Assembly (NCBI RefSeq): GCF_003597395.2
Contig: NC_133773.1
Span: 60,315,407-60,379,406, forward strand
Length of the DNA stretch: 64,000 nucleotides
Origin: Chelonoidis abingdonii
Taxonomy: Eukaryota; Chordata; Testudines; Testudinidae
Direction: 5' to 3'
The notes under the pieces are model-generated. The model saw only the letters and a program-made list of their open reading frames with translations, was not told where the DNA came from and made no database searches. The stretch's first letter is position 1; every line of letters starts with the position of its first letter. Shown here piece by piece: positions 36,523 through 50,089 of this stretch. A program made the translations under genes and the position numbers.

Positions 36523-39500
36523 CAAACAATGCACAAATTAATTAAAAAGTTCTTTTAACAACTTCGTTAAAATAACCCTGGAAAGTATGAGGGGGTTGGG
36601 GATAACGGGGGAATCTTAGAAACAGAAACAAAGAAAAAAAGATGAAGACAAGGGAAAACAGAACATTTCAGTAACTTTGAAGACAACATTACTACAGGAC
36701 ACTTACACAATTCAAATTTAATTTTAATGTCTGACTTTATGAAACTTTCCATTTTAATAAAAAAAGGCAAATTCATAAATCAAAATTCAGAGTATTTAAT
36801 AGCAAGACAGACAAATGAGTAACTCATGCAATATAGACAAAGGGGCTTGCAAATTTAAGAGTACCACTCTGTACCTCTCACTTGATGTAAATAAACTTGC
36901 AAAATAAGTTCTCAAACAGAACTAAATGGAGTAATGAATTTATGATTTCTTCGCCAATTTACTATTAGTCTCAAATTAATGTCACTAACTAAATGGTGGC
37001 TAACTTCATATTTTCATCAGGTACTTGGAATATGACCAATCTAATAATAAACACATATTGATAGTATAATATACAACATGCATAAGCAGATTTATTCAAG
37101 TCACAAACATGTAACTAAGAATAAGTGACCCAATGACAATCAAAATTTTATATCACTGCAATTTTTGGTACAGCTAATTGGAAGAGCAGCAAAATGCTCT
37201 CTTTCACACTTTCTTCTGGATCCGATTCTAGCTATCATATCATGCTCATGAATTCTATCCAAAGAGCATAAGAAAGAAAATGTTTTGGTGCCCTTCCCAC
37301 TAGTTATATGAAAAATTGCAATGATGTTTACATCAGAAAGCATGCCATCCTGAACGCTATCATATAACACAGGAAGCACATATAACTGGAGCCTAGTGTT
37401 AGCCTTGACCAACTAACTTGTTAAAATACAAGTTGTCCTGCCAACATAAAGGTTTTTAAATGTGTGTGCTCATGCTTACAAAAATTATCCTATTTAGACA
37501 AGGCCTAAAAGTGGGCTATACTAGCTTCTCTTCCAACCTCACCAATTCAAGTTACTGGTGGAAGTAAATGTCAGAATCCCCCTGTGACACCATTTCTTTG
37601 TTCAAGAGTTCAGTGCCATCTAACTGAGATTTCAACTTTCAGCCTCAGGAGCCAGAGCTCTGGAACCCTCCCCCCTCCTGGGGTCTGTTCCCTTCACTAC
37701 TCCCACCAAAGCTCCCACCTGGTGAACAGGAGATGCCTTTAAACATTTGTACAAACCTTTTCTTTCAAAGGTGCACCAGTAGCCATTTGATAGCATCAAT
37801 ACCATTGTAAAGGAGATGAATGCTCTTTAATACTTATATTTCCGTACTTTCTTTAAGCACAATAAAAGGATGTCTATAAAAAAGGAGAATTCAGAAAAAT
37901 GCCTCTTGGACTAGCAGAACCCAACATTTTTGGCCTGATGGCTGAAATATCTTTTTAAATGGTCAATACTCAAAAGCAGATTCTCTGCTCCCTTTTGCTA
38001 CTTAGGCAGTAAAAGAATCAGAAGCCACCCATAAGCCCATGGCACGGGGATACGTGTGGCATGGAGTGCCCTGTAGCAGACAAAGCTGACACTGGTATGT
38101 CCTACATTGCCTTCTCTGCAGCTCATGATGTAGCGCGCACACCAAAGGTGAGGTGGAAGTAGCTGCACTGCGGTGCCCTGAGGTCATCCCCAGCTGTTGT
38201 GTGGTCCCTAGAGGACCTTTGCCAGCCCTTAAGGATGCTGAAATCTAAACTAGGACTGAGGCAGAGAATCAGGGAAATACAACTAGTTGCTGGTTCTCAA
38301 CTTCTCTTCTTTCACCTTTCTGAGGCTCCAGAGCAGTTGTGTAGCAAAGGATGGCTCCCCTCTCTAAGTGCTCCACCAGGCTCAGATCCAGCCAGCCAAG
38401 CTCCATTCTGCTTTCCCTGGGGCTTCAGCAGACTGGGAATAGAGCAAGCACAACTACTCTCCTCCTCCCTCTTCTCTGGCGCAACAGGTAGCCAAGCAGG
38501 GAAGTTGCTAAGCAGTTACATTACAGAGGAGATAGCAACTGCTTAGACTGCTTCTCCTAATAATGGGGCTGATTTGAACAGTTCAGCTAAAAAGATGGAA
38601 GCTATAGTTTAGGACACATTTTCAAGTAATAATCAAGCACACATTTTCTTAAAACACGGGCCTTCAAGGGCCACAGCCTCAAAGGCCACAGACTGGACAA
38701 AAATATGAGTAGGTTATAATACTGAAAGAAATGTCATGCTTTTCCTTCTGTACAAGTATATGATCACACTTCTTATTGACTCTCCAGTATAGTGAATGAA
38801 GTTTTGGTTCCATTTCATACTTATATATGGGAAAATTTACACAGATGAGATGCTGCCATCTCTCACTTTTCAGTCAATATCAAGAAAACACAACTTTTTT
38901 TGTATGTGCGCGTGTGTGTATATGTGTATCTATGTATATTATACATAGACCTCTCTTTAATCTGACATCTCTCTTTAATCTGGTAACTTCATCACTGACA
39001 AAGTCCAAGGAATCTCCTTGATGATAGTGATGAAACAGGTTAAAAAAATTAAATATTACTTGAAACGGGGACAAAGAACATTTGTATATAGCCACAATTT
39101 TCATCTTCACACTTTCAGGAAGCAGCTATTCCAAGTATATTTCAAATAAAAAGCCCAACATTTATATGTTATACTATTAATTGTATCAAAATTCTGTACA
39201 TCTAATTAATCAATTTCATTACTAAGCAAATGTGTACATCTTCAGCCAGATATCCATAAATACAATATATATATATACGGGAACTGATTTATTTCAAATT
39301 TGCAAAATGCACTACCAATTGCTTTTGGATAATCCCCCCTCACACTATCAGTTTTTTTAAGAAGTTATATGATTATCTCCACTGCTCCATATTCACATTT
39401 TTAAAGCATTTTCCAGTGTGTTTGAAATTTAAATCCAAAAGTGAGAAAAAAAAGGTGGCAAATAAGTAGATTCTTCATCTTTTGCTATATAAATTAAAAC

Positions 39501-39953
39501 TTCCCATAATCATTTATTTCAATAACCAAAAAAGTGAAAAGGATGACTTCAACCCTGACAAATGTGAATGAGCCAAGAAAGGAACAGGGTGAGAAAATGT
39601 GTTAACGTATGGCTAAGACACATATTATACACTAGACTGAAGGTCAAATCTGCACAAAAAAACTTGCTCATGGAGAGATATAGTAATCTTTAAGTGCCTA
39701 AAGTAAATTATCAAGAACTTTTCAACAGTGTTTGCACTTGATGTCAGCACTCTCTCAGCACTACATCTACTACAAACTTTGGTAAACTCTGCAATAAAGA
39801 ACACAGACTGAAAAATAGCAGACTATCTTAGCTGATTCTTCATAATGTAGAAGAGGAAACTATACAGTAAACTGAACAATTGTCTATCTAGACAAATTTA
39901 TGTAGAGTCCAAGTATAGTAAATTGTTTGGCACATGTTGCTGCAACTCCATCA
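36523..39953. other. Intron, no gene seen
   Basis: AT-rich except for a mixed-composition stretch at 37580-38560 that has no recognised element. A TG/TA-rich run lies at about 38902-38940 and a TA run at about 39264-39278. Confidence 0.45.
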
Positions 39954-40000
39954 AGGGTGAAATCCTGGCCTCATGGGAGTTGGGACCAGGATTTCATCCT
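39954..40000. repeat. Palindromic MITE-like remnant
   Basis: AGGGTGAAATCCTGGCC (39954-39970) faces GGACCAGGATTTCATCCT (39983-40000) as a near-perfect inverted repeat. A half copy, AGGGTGAAATCCTGGCCC, lies at about 36103-36120 beside the hAT element, which supports a dispersed family. Confidence 0.6.
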
Positions 40001-43000
40001 TTTTAAGTAAAATAAAGTTGAAGAGACAAACCCTATTTAGAATTTCAACACTAAAAGTAAATGTATGTATTGGGGTAAGCTGATGTTAAGCACTATAGAA
40101 GAACTGCAAAGCTACAAAAGCACGTGAGGTCTTTCAAAACAAAAGTACTGAAGAAATAAATCTTCAGATTCACTCACTCTGTGTAAATCATACAGAGACC
40201 TGCATATGATAAGAAAATAATCTAGCATTGACAAACTATCATAAAAGGAATTAGACAACACAGAAATAGCTCTGAATTTTGACAATTACACAACACAAAG
40301 TACCTTGCAATAAATATTTACTGCTGTTCCAAGCATGTAGAAAGTTGGTGAATTATTAAAAGAAATTTGACCAAAAAAATGTCAATAGTTTTTTTTAATT
40401 TAAAGATTTACTCATTATGATATCATTACATACTAAACAATGGCCCCTTTATGACAGCCTTAACTTAGCATCAACCTACCCAAGTCAAGTTCTCTCACTA
40501 ATCAGTAAAAAGGATTTGATTTCAACAAGGGTGATAAAAGTTGCTCTAACCCTACCCAGCTACAAGCTCTCAACAGATGATCATCATTAAGCCTCTATCA
40601 AGGGTCCAAGTACTGAGGCTCTAAAAATGTGTCCTATTAGTACACAGTCCGTCTGTTTGGCAACTCCAGTCTTCAAGAGAAATGGCAGCTGTTGCCCTCC
40701 AAGGTCTGAAGTCATGTCTTTAGGGAATCTGAAAGCCCAACTGGAAAAAGCAAGGCCTGTTCATTAGAGACTGCTCCAGGGGAAACTTGCAGGTCTGCCA
40801 TTAGAACTATACGAAATAGCTAATTATTTTTATAAGACTTTAAAACTATCAAATGCACTCAGATACAATAAAAGGTATTTATTGCTTGCATTCCATTAAA
40901 AATATATATATATATATTTTTTTTTTTTTTACAAAAAGCAAAGCAGCTAGTCATAGTGTATAACTAAAGCTTTTGTATTAAGCAATTTTAATAAGGTGGA
41001 AGAAAAGTAATTATGTCACTGGGTAAAAAATTGTGTAAAACAGATGAAATCAGAATTTTAAAAATATTTGGATTTGGTATGAAATTAACTTGATTCTATT
41101 AAGTACATTTGAAATAAAAACATCCAGAGAGCGAGCGAGAGCAAGAGAGTACACATAATCCCCTGAAAAATGCAAGAACTGGAAAAAAAAATTAAGGTAC
41201 TGAGAACTGACTTGACTAACATTCCTCTCAATTCCGCTGATGTTTTTAAACCAATAGGAATATGAGTAGTTGGAAACGTCAAGGATGTACCCAAAAAAAT
41301 ATCAACACATCCGTTTTAAAAAATAATTTGATACTTATTGGGCCAAATACAACACTGAGCAAAGGACAGAGAAAAGAGGAGGAAGAAAATATTAAAACCA
41401 CAGTAAAAAACTTGTGGAAGAGTTAGAAGACACTTTGTCTTAAGAAAGCAACTATCCTTGCTTTCTGTGCGTTCAAAAATGTTTTCTGTGCGTTTTTGAC
41501 AAGTAGATATATTTTATTTGCATTAGAAAGGCATTTTTTAATCATGCGATGGAATCAATGTTTCATATACCGAAATATTTTGCCAGCTATATACCCCAAT
41601 AACACTGTATGTATTGAATTCTAAGGAAGTAAAAACAGATCACTACTACAGGATATTTATTACAGAGTAACAAATCTTTTAGAAGTGTTATATGAAATTC
41701 ATTAGTGTTCCTTAATCAATTCTTGGATCAACATGCACATTAGCTTCTGACAGCCTAATTCAAAAAAGCAATTACAACCCTAGTCCTTATGTAAAAAGAC
41801 GACAGAAAGCAACTATGTTAAACCAGTTAAAGAGAATGAAAATGTAAAGAAAACAGATTAAGAATGATTTATATCAATGCCTAGTGCTGAAGTTAATTAC
41901 AACTAACCCAATAAAATAGTGCCTTTATTATTGTACAGCAAGTAATAGCCTTAGACACAGAAAACAGAACTCTTTCTGCTGACTTTTGTATGCTCAATTC
42001 CACAGCACACTACATTAAGAATTAAACAAGCAGTAAATAAGCCATACAATAAGCAGTTTTTAACTAAAAGCAGAAGACTCCCCTGCTGTTTAACCATTTG
42101 GTGTATTCCATTGTGAACAGTGCTTCCTATAAACTGGCATTATGTTATGCGGTAAATGCCTAAGATTACCTTATAATGAGAATTTAATTTCAATCCCTAA
42201 AATCAGAGTTCAACTCACAAGCTTTTATAGATTCTGAAAATAAACTCCATGCATTTAAAACTGTGTTAACCTGCTTACTGAAGTACTAGATTACTCAGTA
42301 AAATACTAAGTACAATTTCATCCTGCAAAACAATACACATCAGTTATACAAAGAGAATTTTAAAGAGTAACAGGTAATTGACTTTTTCCTTGCTCTGCAC
42401 AAAGAATGTTCATATAAAATTACCAAAAAAGGTAACCATGTAATATAAGGCTCATTCAGCAGGGTCTGGTGACAATCACTATAGCTTCAGGTCTGTGTCA
42501 CCAGAACTCCCTGATAAAATCCTCTCTATTATAGCAATTTTAAAACCTGATTTTAAAAGTTGGAATATTTATACAAAAGGTGTTTGTAGTTTAACTTGTA
42601 CACAGTACTCTAAATCATTACTTGAGAAGTGCCATTACATCCATAAAAACAAGACCACATTAAGAAGTGACAGACTGTTCAGTGCTAAATACCAATCCCT
42701 CTGCCATCCAGAGCCAGCCACAGACTATAGATTCGGATAAAACTGAATCCATGGATCACTGGTTTTAGATCCATTGCCTGTGAGGGAAGAGGTAGTGGGC
42801 AAGCTACCTGGTCTCCCTTTCTCTCGAGCTAGCTGTTGCCATGACTCCTCAGGCAATGTCATCAGGGGTCAGGATTGAGTTCAACTAGCAGCAAAGCTTC
42901 CCTACTGCAAAGGTTCCTCCCCAGGTTCTTTCTTACCAGCTATTGTTCATGCTGAAAGAGGAGGCAGGAGCATGAGAAGAACAGCTAGGCTATTAGCTAA

Positions 43001-43929
43001 ACCTAATTGTAATCCTCAATATCAGTGCAGGACTCCTGGTATCAAACAGTTCTACGGGAGATAAAGGTGCAACATAATTAAGGGAAAAAATTAGGGCAGG
43101 AAAAGTAGTTAGGAAAACCAATGAGGAAAAAGGACAGGTTGAGTGAACAACCCAGCAAAGAAAAAAGAAAAGGTTCTACACAAAGAAGTTGTGGGTGAAA
43201 CACAGTAAATGTACAATTTTTAATTTTTTAGAAAGGGAAGCAAATCCAAGGCTGGCTAAATTATGTTAAGACAATTACTGCTTGTTGATCTCAGTGTTCA
43301 TTTGCTGGGCAACCCATTTTAATTCTTGAGATTTTGTAAAATTACTCCAGTCTGCCTTGCAAATGGCAGATTGTTAATTACAAGGCTTGGCAAACCATAA
43401 CACACTTATTCTGTACAGTTGCATTGGCGGTGACAGATTGATATGGCCCAGAACAACTTCCAGAGACAACAGAGCAGCAGCAATTGTCCTGCCCAATGTT
43501 AAATACGGTTTAACTAAGTAAGGCAGCATTCAAGACGGTACCTGGTGAATAGCTTAGAAATCATAAAACTTCTTCCCTATTACCCCTTCCCCACCCCTCA
43601 AATTTTTGTCTTAATATAAATCCTTATAAACAAATTCATTAAAAAAAAACATGCACAAGACTGGCTGGAACACATTCATATCTGTCACCAGGTATCAGTA
43701 CTACCCATATATTTGAATGAATAGCTCTTTAGGACATACTGGTATGCAACCCTTCCCTGGATCACTACCCTCATGGTCTCCAGTCCTCCCCCTTTCTTTT
43801 ATCTTTCAATCTACAAAACTGCAATAAAAGAATTTAAACACCACAACCAAGCAAAAAAAAGGTTGTACAACTAACGAGGGTTGCCATCATCATACTGTTG
43901 ATTCTGCCTGTGTTCTATTCCCTTCCCCT
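40001..43929. other. Intron, no gene seen
   Basis: AT-rich with a TA/T run at about 40900-40932. The short frame at 42495-42740 has no splice context. Confidence 0.45.
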
Positions 43930-44075
43930 ATCCTTTGTCTGTCTTGTCTATTTATACTAAGCTCTTCCATACAACAACAGTCTCTTATTCCATGTTTGTA
44001 CAGTGCCTAGCACAACAGAGACTCATTCTTGGTTAGCCTCTACACACTGCCACAGTAAACATGATAAATAATCAC
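43930..44075 (+). repeat. L2/MIR-type 3'-end relic
   Basis: TCTGTCTTGTCTATTTATAC, then TGTTTGTACAGTGCCTAGCA, then a run toward TGATAAATAAT. This is the same family as 34650-34740 and better preserved. Confidence 0.55.
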
Positions 44076-44349
44076 GCTGGGCTGCACTAGCAAGCAAGTC
44101 TCTCCTAGACTTATCTGGTAGAGAATTTAAGAAAACAAAAATTTCCCTTACATACGAGGCGATAAATACAAGCAATTCCCTACATAAAAATAAAGGGCTC
44201 TGGAAGAAGTAAAACTGATTTTCTCCTCCCTAATTTTGCATCATTTTTATGAACAGTGGGGATCTAATATGTGACAGAGATGCACCCCAGTTTCCTACTT
44301 GTGGCAACACCATGTGTGAATTATAAGATTATGCAGCTTTCATTAAGGC

Positions 44350-44515
44350 TCTCAGAGCATTTTACGAAGATTAATTAACCTCACAAACATTCCTTGAGTG
44401 AGTTAGATGTTATCCCTATTTCACAGATATGAAAACTGACACACAGAAGGTTTGAGTGACATGACCAAGGATTAAACAGCAAGTCGGTTTAACCACTAGA
44501 TCAGTGCTTCCTCTA
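44350..44515 (-). mobile_element. MIR-type SINE relic
   Basis: The plus strand shows TTATCCCTATTTCACAGATA, GAAAACTGACACACAGAAGG, GACATGACCAAGGATTAAAC and TTTAACCACTAGATCAGTGC, the order of a MIR core read in reverse. Highly diverged. Confidence 0.65.
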
Positions 44516-47305
44516 GCATAACATTCAGGTTGGAGACCATTTTCCAGTCAATCTTGAATTTATTTATTTTTTAACAACTGTATTGAAAACATCAAGAATC
44601 AATGTGGTCAGATTAAAAGAGCTATTTTGCTTACATGTTATCAGTGTAAAACCAGAGACAAGTGTTTCTATACTCTGGACTTTTCATAATCTTGGACTTG
44701 TCCCTTCACTAGCCTCTCTCTCCAGAGTCTCAAATTTAACAGACTAGCTGTAAAACAGCAGGGTGTCGAATTAAAGCACACTTTATTTTCAGAGGTCTCC
44801 ACACTTATAGGCTGACTTCCTCTCAGGAAGAGTTCCATTTCACTGCATAGCCCAATCAGCAGGGAGCTCACAGAATTAAGTGCCAGTTGATATTACTTTG
44901 TTTTACATTTACCACCCATGAGAATATTGTTCAAAGTTTAGTTAGAAAGCCAGCATGATATCATCCTTCTGACTAGACTGCCAAGCCACAGGGTGTGCTC
45001 TCACTGCACAAAATTCACCTTAAATGGTGGTGTTTTTTTAAGTCCTAGTGAGCTGGTGAAGCAACAGGATGCCTTTTACTTCAGAGAAGTCTTGCTTCTA
45101 TATCTAAATTATGATCCTCCTGTTCTGAACATGTGCAGCAATGTACTTTCATTTCAAATTAAGCTGTTTTTCCCCAAGCTTCTCATTTATATGACAGTCT
45201 ATTCTCCGCCTTAAACATATAAAAATATATTGATTCATGAATCATATACATACAGGGTAGCACAATTTTACATTTTATGGGCTATAATTTCAAGTTGCAT
45301 AGACATTTTAAGGTAAGAAAACCTAAACAAGCTTTTTCTTACTCTATGCATGTGATTTTCACGTAATAACAACTTTCTTCTCTCTTAAATGAGCCTATCA
45401 TACCTAGAGAACCTAAAACTGAAATAAGAGACCTGTATTTAATTAAAATCATAACTAAACAAAAACTCAAATCATAATCACTATGTTCATTTGAAAATGT
45501 ATTGTAGGGAACAAGTGTGCTTTGGTAATATGACCTCATAAAAGTCTCATCCATCTCTAATTTCTATGACAAATTATTTCAAGCAGGGGATTTTCTTTTT
45601 TTGGTACTGTACTTGAGACATTCTAAGCATATAATCCATATTTCAAAAGCACTATTCAATTCTTAAAGCATATAGTCTCTTTTGCAGAAACAAAGCTCCA
45701 AATATAAAAACTAATTCCAAAATAAAAATGGAGCACTTCTGGAATTAATGTGCATGGTGGTTAAAATTGCATTTGCTACAGTTACACGTGTATCTCCATT
45801 TTATCCATTTTTGATACAATTTAACTACATAATCATGTATGACCTGAAAAAATAAAACACAGTTCGATGTAAAAATGTATCTCCTTGTAATAGTTTTTTT
45901 TTTTTTTTTTATAAAACTGTGTCGTTAATTACTTTTCATCCAGCATTTTTCCTAATGTATAATTCATGTAAGCAGACCACAAAATTAACTAAGGTGACCT
46001 GTGTGTGCCAGCAAGTTTTCCTCATTACCATCATAGTCATTGTGTCTCATGCTGCATAAGAACAGTTTAGTAAGTACACTTCATATATATGACACTAATA
46101 GATATGTCAAATACGCATACATGGCTATAGTTGGAGAAATGCATATGCTAGTATATTTCATTAAGACTGAATGCTTAAATGTAACTTATGGTAGATTTTT
46201 CACTAACATGGTATTCTAATAGAGTTTTTAAGAGTACTTTCATAAGTTACTGAATGATGAAAATAATTCCATTGTGGAACAATTTGCTTAAAATCTGAAA
46301 TCCCTATCCCACTACTCATCTTATCAAAACATCATGACTGAGCCCCCTCTCCTGCATATTTTAGGTAGCCCACATGAGAGAGGCTCTTTACTGTTAATAT
46401 TAGAAGCTGTATGGCTTTTACCTTTAAAAGAGATGGCAAATAAAGCCGGAACTCTGCTTCTTTCCCTGCGCACCGCCTCTATTTTTTCAGTTTGTAACTG
46501 TAACCACAGTGGCCTTCCTTAGCTGAGCACAATCACCCAGCCACCACCTCAATGCAAAATGCACAGCATGATTTTTGGTATGTCATAACTATGTCAAATT
46601 TCAACAAGTTTTCATTAGTAAGCCAGTTCTCTCCTCACTGAGGACTATTTCCTTGTCAAATTTAAACTTTCTACCCCAAGTCATTTAAGCAACAGAAGTA
46701 TGAAAAATATTACAATATTTTCCCTTCATTTCCACTTTCATATTTCTTCATTTCATTTTTTGTTCATCTTAAACTTTAATTTGTATACATTCCCCATTTG
46801 GGCTGAGAGTAAGACTGGACAATTTCACCCCACAGATGAAAAGTTATGGAAAGATATAATCAACTATAAACGGAATGGTAGAATGAAAACATTCATTCAG
46901 TTTTCACTGCAGCAGTCAGTACCAGGCATAATGTTACGCCACAGACTCAATGCATCACTAGGTCAAGAACTAGGCAATTACTATTCATGAAGTATTGGCC
47001 GATCAAGCTCCACACATTATATCCTATATCCACAGGTGCTGTAATAGCAAGGGTTAAACTATATGCCTTCATTTATTTCTGACCAAAATGCCATGGGCTC
47101 TAAATAGAAAGTCAAAACTGTGTTTGCTAAATTTCTTCTGAAAAGGTGACTGCACATCCAATCCATGTGCTACAGGTTATGTCCATCTATATTAGGTGCC
47201 TATACACCTTTATACACTAAACAGAGTTGAAGAATAAGAACGCTAAAATGTTGAAAAACTACAGTGTTTTAAGTGCATTCTTTGATGCCCACACCGATAG
47301 TGAAC
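44516..47305. other. Intron, no gene seen
   Basis: AT-rich, with a T run at about 45896-45911. No recognised element or exon up to the DIRS edge. Confidence 0.5.
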
Positions 47306-47606
47306 AAAACACGGTTACTCACCTTTGTAACTGTTGTTCTTCGAGATGTGTTGCTCATATCCATTCCAGTTAGGTGTACGTGCCGCGCGTGCATGTTCGT
47401 CGGAAGACTTTTACCCTCGCAACTCCAGCGGGCCGGCAGGTCGCCCCCTAGAGCGCCGGCAATAGCGGGTAATATTACCCTGCCGGCCGCCTGCTCCTCA
47501 GTTCTTTTGCCGGCTACTCCGACAGTGGGGAGGAGGGCGGGTGTGGAATGGCTATGAGCAAACACATCTCAGAAACAACAGTTACAAAGGTGAGTAACCG
47601 TGTTTT
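47306..47606. repeat. DIRS copy C terminal repeat with inverted complementary arm
   Basis: AAAACACGGTTACTCACCTT at 47306 and on to about 47368 is repeated inverted at 47544-47606, which ends AAGGTGAGTAACCGTGTTTT: about 60-bp arms around a GC-rich centre. The centre (about 47380-47490) is the part shared with the far terminal repeat. DIRS elements use such an internal complementary region to circularise their DNA. Confidence 0.85.
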
Positions 47607-48830
47607 CTCTTCGAGTGATTGTCATATCATTCCAGTTAGGTGATTCCCAAGCCTTATGTAGGCGGTGGGTCGGAGTGAAAAATGGTAGAATGTAAACGCA
47701 GAGCCAAGGCTGCAGTATCTCTTGACTGTTGACCAGAGCATATGCGAAGCAAGGTATGGACCAAGACATGAGCTGCATGATAGATCTCGTGGGTGTACAC
47801 GGTTAGCAAGCGGCAGATGAAGCCTGAGCCTGGTAGAACGCATGGTGATGTGGTTGGGAAGTGAGCCAAATCATAACAGTGCAGGTGCACGTTATCACCC
47901 AAGATGAGATCCACTGAGAGGAAACAGTAGCCTTTCCTTCGGACTGCTACTGCGACGAGAGTTGGGGCGTGTTACAAATGGTTTTGTTCGCTCAACATAA
48001 AAGCGAGCACTCTACAGATGTCCAGGAGTGCAAACTGTTGTCCCGTCACGTTGAGTGTGGTAACTGAAAGGCCGAACCACTTAGGGAGGAAAGCCGGGTG
48101 TGGACGTAACTGCCCTTATCTTTGTAACAAAGTATGGCGGACCACCACAAGAGCCCTGACTCGAAGACTCGTCTGGCCGATGTAATGGCTACGAGGAACG
48201 CTGTCTACCAGACAAGTACAGTGGCAAGCAGGTCGCTAACAGTCGAATGGAGGAGAATAAGTCTGGTGAACCCAGGTTGAGTCCAGGTTGGGCTGGGCGG
48301 CGTACCTAAGGGTGTATGCGCTCCAAGCCCTTGAGGAACCCCGAAACAATAGAGTGTGAGAACACAGAACGACCACCTTAGCCTGGATGAAGGTAGAGAT
48401 GGCTGCCAATGTACCTTCGGCGAACACTGCTAGGCCTGCTGTTGCAGGCGGAGGTAGTCAAACAGAGGGATCGAGACCCCAGCAGGATAAGATTTAAGCG
48501 TTTGCACCGTACGTTTCGCCAGGACGTGACCAGTGGAAGACATCCTGCCACCCTGACAGTCACGTAGAGCCACACATGAGGTGAAGAAACTGCAGGTCCA
48601 GGCAGCGAATCTGCCGTGGTCCGAGTACGAGGTCTGGGTGGAGTGGTAGGGTAATTGGGCAGGCTATTGACAGGCCGAGCGACGTGGCGTATTAGTGCTG
48701 CCTGGAACACGCTGGAGTGATCATGATGAGCGCGCTCTGCTCCTGTGAAGTTTGAGCAGGACCCAATGAGCCGGGGGAACGGCGGAAGGCATAAAGGTGT
48801 TGGCCCTTCCACGGCACGAGGACAGCGTCC
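47607..48830 (-). pseudogene. DIRS copy C tyrosine recombinase and upstream linker, decayed
   Basis: In shifted minus-strand frames I see LAAISTFIQAKV (48427-48236 frame), VAFLVAITSARRV-type sequence (about 48210-48170), and near the C-terminus EILQPWLCVYILPFFTPTHR (about 47750-47670). This is the order of DIRS recombinase from core-binding domain to C-terminal tail. The 144-aa frame at 48378-48812 covers the linker. At least four frame changes in 1.2 kb mean no product. The enzyme would have inserted the circular DNA. Confidence 0.8.
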
Positions 48831-49029
48831 AGATCGTCCCGGGGAGAGACCTTAGAAGGAGCAGGACTCGACATATTCTCTCTCGCGGTAAGGAACGTCC
48901 ATATGCGGGGGAAAAGACCCACTTCTGGCCACAAATGCATCACATCAGCAGGGCGACCATCATGAGACAGGAAACCCTGCTGAGTCGAATTGCAGGAGAA
49001 AGGATGCTACCAGATTTATCGATGGGCTA

Positions 49030-50060
49030 TGCAAAAGTCCAGAGATGGATGGACTCCTGACAAAGGAGGGGGACCATGTCCTCCAGGTTATCTATGTAGT
49101 ACATGGCGTTGGCTGGCTGTAACACCTGAGACGCTACGGCCTCGCAGCTGCGCTGGAACCCCTGGCACGCCAGGCAGACTGCTCTCATCTTTGAACATTG
49201 ATGTGGAACGCCAGCCCCTGAGAAGACCAAGGCCTTAAGCTCGAGTTACTGAGGTGAGCACCTGAGCTGAGAGATGACGCCTCCATCGTCAGGGAAGTGA
49301 GGGCTGGGCGGGATAGAGGTGGCATCCTGCCCACATCGGGAGGAGTTAGCCACCTTCTAGGAGCCTAGGATGCTCAGGAATGGTGACTATGGTGACCATT
49401 GGGCCCCTATCCGGCGGTACGCCGATTTGAGCAAACTGGAGATGACAGAAGCAGAGTTTAGCGTGTTGGTTACAAACTAGCAAAAACCGTGGACGCGGGA
49501 GACGAGACAAGTGGGAACCAGAGTGGATGTTTCCGTAGTGACCATCAGGCCTAGACATGTGAATAGGTCCTGACGATGCCACACGTGAGTGACTTGTGTC
49601 GGAGTCTCCTCAGATAAGCCAATCGCCCAGATCGGAAACGCATATCCGATCGCGCGGAGTGGGTGGCGACTACGGCCACACACTCGGTTAATGCCTGTGG
49701 GCTGTAGCAAGGCCAAACAGCAGGACCGTAAACTGGAGTACCAATGGTTGGGTAGAAGCGGAGGTATCTCCTGTGCAGAGGGAAGATGCATGTGAAAGTA
49801 TGCGTCTCATATTGAGGCGGCATACCAGCCTCCAGATCTAAGGACAGGAAATGGTTCCCAGGAGCCATGTGGAACTTCAACTAACATAACTGGTTGAGTC
49901 CTGCGCAGGTGTAGGATAGGTCTGAGACCTCGTACGAGTCGGGATTAGGGAATAGTTGCCCCCTTCGTCAATCAGCGTCTGCGCCTCTTGTAAGAGGAAT
50001 TAGCCGAGAGGAGTCCTTAGAGGGACAGGGTTGGAACAAAGAGGTGGCACCAACTCCACA
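49030..50060 (-). pseudogene. DIRS copy C reverse transcriptase-RNase H, decayed
   Basis: The N-terminal RT piece (49880-49551 frame) has APGNHFLSLDLEAG and LHRRYLRF. RNase H (49230-49027) shows KMRAVCLACQGF, NAMYYID and LLCQESIHLW, which aligns with the corresponding copy A frame (VKELRAVRLACIAF). The active-site loop falls in a frame-shifted stretch near 49.6 kb and is not readable as an intact motif. Many small indels break the frame. Confidence 0.8.
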
Positions 50061-50089
50061 TGCGCAGGGACGCGAGCTGAAGTTTGTCG

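Noticed and set aside
36073..36558. Five overlapping ORFs of 90-134 aa as genes or a promoter CpG island
   Set aside because: They lie inside a hAT element with exact terminal repeats and target duplication; open frames come from GC-rich repeats.
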